Below, piece by piece: positions 57,676 through 64,000 of a stretch of 64,000 bases of DNA. The translations under genes and the position numbers were made by a program. Under the pieces are notes generated by a model. That model was not told the origin of the DNA. It did no database searches and was given only the letters and a program-made list of their open reading frames with translations. Origin of the DNA: Tipula vernalis (lineage: Eukaryota > Arthropoda > Insecta > Diptera > Tipulidae); contig OY282560.1 of assembly GCA_958295665.1 (NCBI GenBank), positions 26,929,653-26,993,652 on the forward strand. Direction: 5' to 3'. How positions within the stretch are numbered: the first letter of the stretch is position 1; every line of letters starts with the position of its first letter.

Positions 57676-60291
57676 AAATTAGTCGAACTTCGAAGAGTTG
57701 CCCAACGAAAAATGATTCGTTCATCCTAAGGTGCTGTCTAACGTTTACGGAAAAAATTAAATATAAATATTTTTTGAAAGGACTGAAATGTTGAACAAAA
57801 GTATCGAAGTACTTTTTATTTTCAAAAGAACCGAAAAAAGTACTAAAGGATCAACTTTTTCATCCCTGACACAGCATTACTTTGGGAATTTTACAACAAC
57901 AATGCCGTGTATTTTCATTCCGGAATGAATAGTTTCGAACCAAGTTTTTGGAACATATTATTTATTTAATTTTTAATGTCAATTAATAAAAGTAAAAAGA
58001 AAATTATTTTCGGTTTTTATTTTGAGCATCATATCCATTTATATTTTTATACCAATTACTATTCCGATTACCAAAGTAAGACGGCAAATTATGAGTAATG
58101 AAAACGAATGAAAATAAACTGCAACCACAAATTAGACAACTATAGTTGGCTAATTTGTGTCGCAACATATCTAAACTAACACATACAAATCAACTTATTC
58201 ATTTTGAGGTTTTGTTTACTTTGTTATTATTTGTCAACTTTTGTTTATTTGCTATTAGTAGTGGTCAATAACTTCAGATAGTTTGCTACAAAACCTGCGA
58301 GAATAATATCATAATTGTTACAGCAGAAACATTTTTCGGACCACATAAATCGGTCACGTGCTCTATATCATTTCTTAAATATCGTTGCGCGTGGCATTCT
58401 CTACCTTTAAACATTTTTCAATACGAGTACATGGACCATAACAATATTGAGATCCAAATGAAATTTAGGTAGGTAGTGTTTACAATAAAAATTGTTATTT
58501 TTAATTGCAAAAACAACAACAAAAAAAAAATTCTCGCGAAATTATAAACTGTAGCGCAAAACGCGCATTGTTATAAAATATACGAAGAATCTGTGCATTT
58601 ATTGTTTAGATACGAAATTGTGCAGTAAAAAATTAAGTTGTTTGGCGGTTTTAAACGAATCACAGGTGCGGTATCGAAATTAAATGAATTATTTATAACT
58701 CTGTATATAAATCTGGAGTGAATTGATATTCCATAAATTTTGTTACTTTCATTTTAATTACGTTAAAATGAATTAAATTTATTGTTGGTTTTGTTTTAGA
58801 AATCGTAAAATTAAATGTACCATCTGCCACAAACACACAGGCACAATTATGAGATAAATCTCTCAGTAGTCAGGAAATATCAGGTTTTTTTGTATTGTTT
58901 TCATTGTCGTTTCTTGTGAGTATATAAACTTTATTGGATTATTGCCCATCGTTTGGCTAAGTTTACAGCTTCGACAAAATAAGTTCCCAGATTCAGATTA
59001 CTGTTCTTGCGTTATGAGGTACATAAATTACAAGATTTTCATCTTTCGTTTTTGAGTTGGACTAAACACTGCTAATCAAGTTGAATCAAATTGTGTCTAA
59101 TTTACAGAAATTATCTTTTTACCTTAACCCTATTACTACCACGCTATTTTAGTAACGTAAACTACCTAGCTGTGACTCTGAGACACACAGTCAAATCGCT
59201 CATTTCATATGGGGGAATTCAGTTAGCTATTTTATTTTAATATTGTACATTTACAAATAATTCAAGAACAACATTTAGGATTATACATTTTTGATTATTT
59301 TTTAAAATTAAATAGTGACTCAGAGAGACAGCTTGGTAGGAACAGGGTTAAAATCGAGTTACAAAACTATTAGCGATGGTTTGGTGCATATGAAGTGCTA
59401 CTTAAAAGTGTTGGAAATCAAATTCCTTTATTGATTTAAAATTAAGGTGACAGTCCTTACTTCAAAATATTCAAACCATTCCTAATTCGGAGGTGTAGTG
59501 TCAAAGTCAATATATCAACCGATTATTATTATACACATATAACTACATTAGAGATACATATTATAGCATTTGCAACACATTATAGCATTTGCATTTCACA
59601 AGTAACCAAATTAACGCATTCTGCGTTTTGTGAAGAATATGGATAAATTTGAAATTCGTGGTTTTCGATGAACCTATGGCTGTTGATGCCGGAATCCACT
59701 GAATGGTGGGTGTGTTGTATACGAAGCGAGTGTACTTAACGATGTATTAACATGCTTTATGTAACGTGGTGTTGTTCTATATTTGAGGTTAAATCTGACT
59801 CCATTAGATATAAAAAATGTGCTGTAATGAAAGTGCGTGTACCGTTGTTTAGGGGGCTATCAAGCAACCGTATGAACTGCTATGCTATATATATATATAT
59901 ATATATACTGGAGGGTTATATTGATGCACAGATTGAACGTTTTATACTGAAACAAGTTTTTCGCTGTTTGATTAACACAACAAAATCACAAGCACTGTAT
60001 GCAATTGTATTACAAAACTTTATTATTTTTTAGTTTAATGGTTATAATTTAATACAAAATTTTATTTACAGAAATTAAATGTAAAGTTTACATATGTTAT
60101 ATAATTAATTTAATGAGAAAAATGACTGCCGAAAATGGCGTCGGTTTGCTTTATTTGTCTTCTTTTCGAGAGTTACAGAAGAATTAATTTTTTGGTTTTG
60201 TAAAAATGAATAAAATCGTTTTTGACAAAAAAAAGAAAAAGGTACTAAAATAAATATTACCAGATGAAATAGTTTTCTGTATTGTTGACAT
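57676..60291. other. AT-rich sequence without recognisable gene
   Basis: A (TA)n tract of about 24 bp lies at 59884-59907. A plus frame at 59752-60033 runs through it and has no motif. I see nothing else that supports a gene. Confidence 0.45.
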
Positions 60292-60308
60292 TGAGCGTGT
60301 TGTTTTAT

Positions 60309-60510
60309 TAGCTCCGGATAGCTGGTATCCGGAGCAGCTAATTTTCTGTTATAAAACTTATGTTTGACAAGCTATTTATACATATAAATAATTTATTTAA
60401 AACTAATCTATAATTTTTAATTCAACTTTTTAACTTAAAACCTATAAAAAAATATTTATCTCTACCTATTTATCTGGAGCTGCTATCCGGAGCTGCTATC
60501 CGGAGCAAAG
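60309..60510. repeat. Subterminal GCTATCCGGAGC motif cluster
   Basis: The word (GCTATCCGGAGC or its complement) occurs about five times in the left arm (60310-60345 as an inverted pair, 60470-60510 as tandem copies), and twice in the right arm near 62838-62862. Clusters of this kind are typical subterminal binding sites for hAT transposases. Confidence 0.55.
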
Positions 60511-60952
60511 GGAAATTTGAAATATTTTTGATTTTTGTACAACCCTAATTGTGGCAAACTTCATTTTGGTTTAACAATTTTGATAGATGTCAAATTCAAA
60601 TGTCGTATGGTTGTATGACATTTCTTCCAAATAAAAAATCATCGGGAGATTGATGAGGAATACGTTAAAGTAGAAGCTGCAAAAATATTTTTAAAATCTG
60701 GAAAGCAAAAGATAATCGAGATGCATCATTGTCGGAAGGTGACGAAAATGAAGATAAATAATATTTTGATGAAATTACAACAAAAGTTTAAGTCAAAAGT
60801 TTAACTTTTACAAAAGTTATGTCGATTCAAAACAATGAATTACTGTACGTATTCTACGTATATGTGAAGACATACATTTGAACCCCAATTCGGCATATTA
60901 TGATCCAAAACACGTTCTATGAGGGATATTACTGATCCAAAATCACATCCTG

Positions 60953-61207
60953 GGGCCCTATTCTCGAATTCCACATCCATTTTCCACATGCGGACATCTG
61001 TCAAAATGCATCAAAACGTTCGGAAATTTTAATTCGTATATAAAACACTTGATACATGGCCATTTTCCTATATGGAGAATTTCTTCCACCTGCTTATACC
61101 CATTCGGAAATATTCCCTAGTACCAAAAAAATTCAATTTTTATGAATTTTGACTGATGTATAAATGTGGAAAATGGATCTACATCCGAGAATTCGAGAAT
61201 AGGGCCC
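60953..61207. mobile_element. MITE with GGGCCCTATT ends and 3-bp CTG duplication
   Basis: The perfect 20-bp terminal repeats begin GGGCCCTATTCTCGAATTC and are flanked by CTG on both sides (60950-60952 and 61208-61210). A further inner pair (ATCCATTTTCCACAT) extends the arms. The right arm of the host foldback carries the uninterrupted sequence AATCCTGAAGAG, which is the empty site. A 3-bp duplication would fit a PIF/Harbinger-type element, though TWA is the commoner target. Non-coding, 255 bp. Confidence 0.9.
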
Positions 61208-61214
61208 CTGAAGA

Positions 61215-61275
61215 GTAAATAATTTTTCTTCACTAAGTTTAGAATTAAATAAATAAATTAATTTTATTATTTTAG
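61215..61275 (+). other. Retained Slu7 intron
   Basis: 61 nt, AT-rich, GTAAAT at the start and TTTTAG at the end. Its position joins NPEE to VEL...TGD in phase, as Slu7 proteins have a continuous segment here. The right arm keeps only the donor part. Confidence 0.7.
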
Positions 61276-61768
61276 AGTTGAGTTGTGTACTGGAGACATG
61301 GAAAAATATTCTAAAGCAGAACTATTTGCTTGGAAAGCTTATGGTAAAATATTCTCGAAGTGGAAAAATCATTAAAGGACAAGAGAAACAAATCATTCGA
61401 AGCCGATATGAAAAGATGGACATATGTATATGTATTTGAATAATCACTGAATATATTAAAAATAATCCAATATGTATTTATGTAAGGCTAATTTATTTTA
61501 TTCAAAGATTCAGTTTTATTAAATTATAATTTGTATACTCCTTCGAATATAACTTACAAACTTAAATCGTTTGCTTGCTGTTCGTTAAACAACCTTCACA
61601 TGTTACCTGACCGCAAATTAAAATTTTGTACAAGGTAATTCCGCTGCCTCTAGATAGTAAACATTTTACAGCAATGCGAGTAACAACCTTCGCCTATTTC
61701 CCTTTACCTTCCACAAATTCTAGCCTTTTTAATATTTTTCATGGCATTTAATACTAATAATTTAAGAA

Positions 61769-62086
61769 ATGGATACTCGATACTCAAAAAACGAAAAACA
61801 GCTGAAATGGATGGAATTTATTCAAAGTGTGCGCCAAATCATTGGCTTTGGTAGCTCGCGTTTTTGATCGGAGAAAATGTTCACCAAGAGATAGGTATTC
61901 AGGTCTTTTGAATCTAACTAAAAGAGACTCTCTATTTTTAGTAGTATTTTAAACCAATTGAATTTATTGCAAATCCCGGTGCATAATGGGCCTATCCTAG
62001 GATCGGATAACGCCGCAGTTATGTCTGGCCAATTTAATGTGGTTCAAGCAAGATTAAAAAGGCTAGTGTTTGAGAAGGGGAAATAA
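61769..62086 (+). pseudogene. hAT-type transposase scrap in foldback loop
   Basis: A frame at 61967-62086 reads LQIPVHNGPILGSDNAAVMS, then GQFNVVQARLKRL. This corresponds to the hAT-family segment in which ..IGF.SDNA.VM.G..NSV...LK is typical (a conserved part of the transposase core). It is cut at both ends. Just upstream an ATG frame of 32 codons (61769-61867) ends QSVRQIIGFGSSRF and may be a displaced part. It agrees with the hAT-sized target duplication of the element. Confidence 0.55.
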
Positions 62087-62380
62087 GTGAAGATTGTTAC
62101 TCGGATTGCTGTAAAATGTTTACTACCTAGCGGCAGCGGAATTACCTTGTACAAAATTTTAATTTGCGGTCATGTAACATGTCAAGGTTGTTTAACGAAC
62201 AGCAAGCAAACGTTTTAAGTTTGTAAGTTATATTCGAAGGAGTATACAAATTATAATTTAATAAAACTGAATCTTTGAATAAAATAAATTAGCCTTACTG
62301 CAAATCGTGGAAGATAAAAAATTTTTAGGAAGCATAAATACATGTTGGATTATTTTTAATATATTCAGAAAATTATTTAC

Positions 62381-62696
62381 TCTTCAGGATTTGATTTTGG
62401 ATCAGGAATATCCTTCATAGAACGTGTTTTGGATCATAATATGCCGAATTGGGGTTCAAATTTCCGTGATATTAAGCTGTGTCTTCATGTATACGTAGAA
62501 TACGTACATTAATTAAATCTTTGTTTTGAATCGACTTGACTTTTGTACCAGGCATGTCCATTTCATCAAAATATTATTTATCTTCATCTTCGTCACCTTC
62601 CGATATTGATGCATCTCGATTATCCTTTTGCTTTCCAGCTTTTAAAAATCTCTTTGCAGCTACTACAATTCCGTATTCCTCAACAATCTCCCGATG
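62381..62696 (-). pseudogene. Slu7: Slu7 fragment in right arm
   Basis: On the minus strand from 62696: HREIVEEYGIVVAAKRFLKA, GKQKDNRDASISEGDEDEDK, a TAA, YFDEMDMPGTKVKSIQN, VRILRIHEDTA, a second TAA, [16 protein letters not shown]. The exon then ends at GAAGA/GTAAATAA near 62381 with the donor preserved. It retains the HEDTA...NL stretch that the left arm has lost by an 18-20 bp deletion, and lacks the left arm's MITE. The next exon is absent: the donor runs directly into CTGAATATATTAAAAA, which follows the exon in the left arm. Confidence 0.82.
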
Positions 62697-62887
62697 ATTT
62701 TTAGATATTTTTAGTCCGATTTTTTATTCGGAAGAAATGTCATATAACTGCATGAAGTTAGGTAAAATTTTAGTTTTTTGTTTATTAGCGACACATGTGT
62801 ATAATAGAACAACTTTCAATAGAAATTTCCCTTGTGCTCCCGATAGCTTGCTATCCGGAGCTAATAAAAAAACACGCTAATTGACAT

Positions 62888-63690
62888 ATTAACCTATAAG
62901 CAACGAATTTAGAATTCGGTACGCTACAAACCGTCTATAAGCACAAGTGATGCTGGACTTTCAGAAACGCCAAAAAAGGTAATAACACCTGAAATGGTCG
63001 TAAAAGTCTATGAAATCATTATGAAAACCGTCACAGGTGAATTAAACAAATTATTAGTGTTTAAATAAAGCGAATTAATTAAACCAATTTATTAATATAT
63101 TTAGTTTATTTTATTTGTTTAATTTTTTATAATTTATATAATATTTAAAACGATTTATTTGTTTTTTTAACCTATTTGATTTATTTTAAATCAAAATAGA
63201 CAATGAAACTAACTGATAAGCAACTAAGCAAATTCCGCCATACTTGTATTCAAATTGAATGTTAAAATAATTGTCAGCAAAATTTATGTGCCTCAATATT
63301 TTTACGATTTCTCTTTATATTTTTTCCAACACCACTTCCATACTCAGGGTCAATTAATAAACTAGTAGTTTTTGATAGTAACTCAAAGCTCCACTCTACT
63401 CTCGAAATTTTCAACCAAAATATAATCCGCTCTAAATCTTAAATTTTCAGAGACATGTCTAAGAAGCTTGGGGCTATTTTTGAATATCACATGAATTTGA
63501 ATATATATGATTCGTATTTGATTTAAATAAGAAACGTGCGAATTTGCCACAATTCTAATTCAATTCAAATATGAAACAGGAATGGTATTCTGTTTACTTT
63601 CTGGCTGGGTTTACTTCTGTTTCTTTTAATTCTGGCTATTCTGATCAAAATATATTTTAAAACTAAACTCAACCTTATAAATCTTCAAGT
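62888..63690. other. AT-rich spacer
   Basis: There is no gene or repeat that I can identify between the foldback and the mariner end. Confidence 0.45.
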
Positions 63691-63692
63691 AT

Positions 63693-64000
63693 ACCGGGTG
63701 TGTATATATGAAACCGGAATTTATCAATAAATGGCGCCACCTGTCAATGTACCTTTCGGCAAACCACGTCATCGGCGCCATTGTTTTCTTTTGACATCTG
63801 TCAGCAACATCCAATTCATAACCAAACCAGTTTCATACAATAACGCATCTTTTTTGCGCGTTAAAAATGGCGAGTTTTATGCCTACAAATTACGATTTGC
63901 GAACATCATTGATTTTTTATTATCATTTGAAGAAAACTGCTTTTTGAATAAATTCAAAAGTGGTGATTTTGACGTGAGAAACGAAGAACTCGGGAGACTA
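63693..64000 (+). mobile_element. Mariner element, left end and transposase start, cut by window edge
   Basis: TA (63691-63692) precedes CCGGGTGTGTATATATGAAA, a typical mariner-type terminal sequence. ATG at 63866 starts MASFMPTNYDLRTSLIFYYH followed by LKKTAF. After an apparent deletion it continues NKFKSGDFDVRNEELGRL. Both are well-conserved parts of the DNA-binding half of insect mariner transposases, but about 30 residues between them are missing, so this copy is probably inactive. The remainder lies beyond the window. The minus frame at 63626-63814 is a shadow. Confidence 0.75.

Larger units (their letters stand above)
60640..61360 (+). pseudogene. Slu7: Slu7 fragment in left arm, interrupted by MITE, with an intron
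   Basis: Slu7 is a zinc-knuckle splicing factor acting in the second step of pre-mRNA splicing. The plus strand encodes HREIDEEYVKVEAAKIFLKS (60640 on), then [31 protein letters not shown] and a damaged end around a MITE. Compared with the family (EEYAKV.LAKR.LKA; DED..., [30 protein letters not shown]), the match is clear though shifted in frame several times. After the MITE, GAAGA is followed by a 61-nt segment with GT and TTTTAG ends (61215-61275), and then EVELCTGDMEKYSKAELFAW and KAYGK, equivalent to the Slu7 region YTGD......AQLFAWEAY.KG. The retained intron implies capture of genomic DNA rather than mRNA. There is no full gene. Confidence 0.8.
60292..62880. mobile_element. Large hAT-like foldback element carrying inverted Slu7 fragments
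   Basis: The ends T(G/T)AGCGTGTT are mirrored and followed by TATTAGCTCCGGATAGC on both sides. TTGACAT lies directly outside both (60285-60291 and 62881-62887), as a 7-bp duplication (8 bp with one mismatch, the hAT size, if the right end is placed one base earlier). Arm 1 spans about 60292-61740 and arm 2 about 62045-62880, inverted; the inner 240 bp (61487-61730 against 62056-62305) are about 95% identical. Arm 1 has extra blocks: about 160 bp near 60330-60490, a 255-bp MITE at 60953, and about 210 bp at 61235-61448. Between the arms is a scrap of hAT-type transposase. Both arms contain decayed Slu7 coding sequence. Confidence 0.85.

Overview
The window looks like an AT-rich, repeat-dominated stretch of a higher fly (Diptera, Brachycera) genome. 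The evidence is the mix of BEL/Pao, Ty3/gypsy and copia-type LTR elements, a Jockey/CR1-like LINE and Tc1/mariner elements, a copia-style primer site, very long (TA)n tracts, and one F-box host-type gene. Nothing bacterial is present: there are no operons, rRNA, tRNA or CRISPR arrays. Almost every open frame belongs to a decayed transposable element; convincing host genes are rare.

Layout. 0.7-1.6 kb: a foldback-like element made of inverted GCG-rich minisatellites with a 7-bp target duplication. 3.3-3.6 kb: a 108-bp tandem repeat. 5.3-9.3 kb: a BEL/Pao element (minus). 9.3-10.2 kb: gag fragment of a gypsy element (minus) next to (TA)n. 11.0-11.8 kb: two strong hairpins. 11.9-12.5 kb: a broken gene of an arthropod multicopy family. 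12.5-17.5 kb: a 17.6/297-like gypsy element (minus) beside (TA)n, into which a nearly intact 1560-bp Tc1 element with an intron (17.66-19.22 kb) has jumped. 20.9-21.5 kb: possible host 5' leader. 22.3-26.6 kb: a decayed higher-order repeat of about 0.95 kb. 30.9-34.9 kb: a second gypsy type (minus) lacking its RT core. 35.1-37.5 kb: BEL/Pao (plus). 37.6-38.04 kb: a gypsy integrase scrap. 39.5-40.1 kb: F-box gene (minus). 44.5-44.9 kb: unknown acidic protein. 45.4-48.3 kb: copia-type element (minus). 49.1-50.8 kb: a 1.66-kb inverted-repeat element with a TTAA-flanked MITE nested in it, then another MITE with TA flanks. 51.6-52.15 kb: mariner-like scrap. 52.39-52.83 kb: solo LTR. 53.3-53.8 kb: Tc1 scrap. 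54.7-57.7 kb: LINE. 60.3-62.9 kb: a large hAT-like foldback. 63.7 kb to the end: start of a mariner element.

The standout is the 2.59-kb foldback at 60,292-62,880. Both of its inverted arms carry decayed copies of the same exon(s) of the splicing factor gene Slu7, one arm retaining a 61-nt intron with GT/AG ends. A hAT-like transposase scrap lies between the arms, and a 255-bp MITE sits in one arm only, so the other arm preserves the empty site. Transcription through it would give a long hairpin RNA complementary to Slu7, which makes it a candidate hpRNA/siRNA source; this last step is inference.

All calls rest on reading translations and repeats by eye. Element boundaries without a stated target duplication are approximate.
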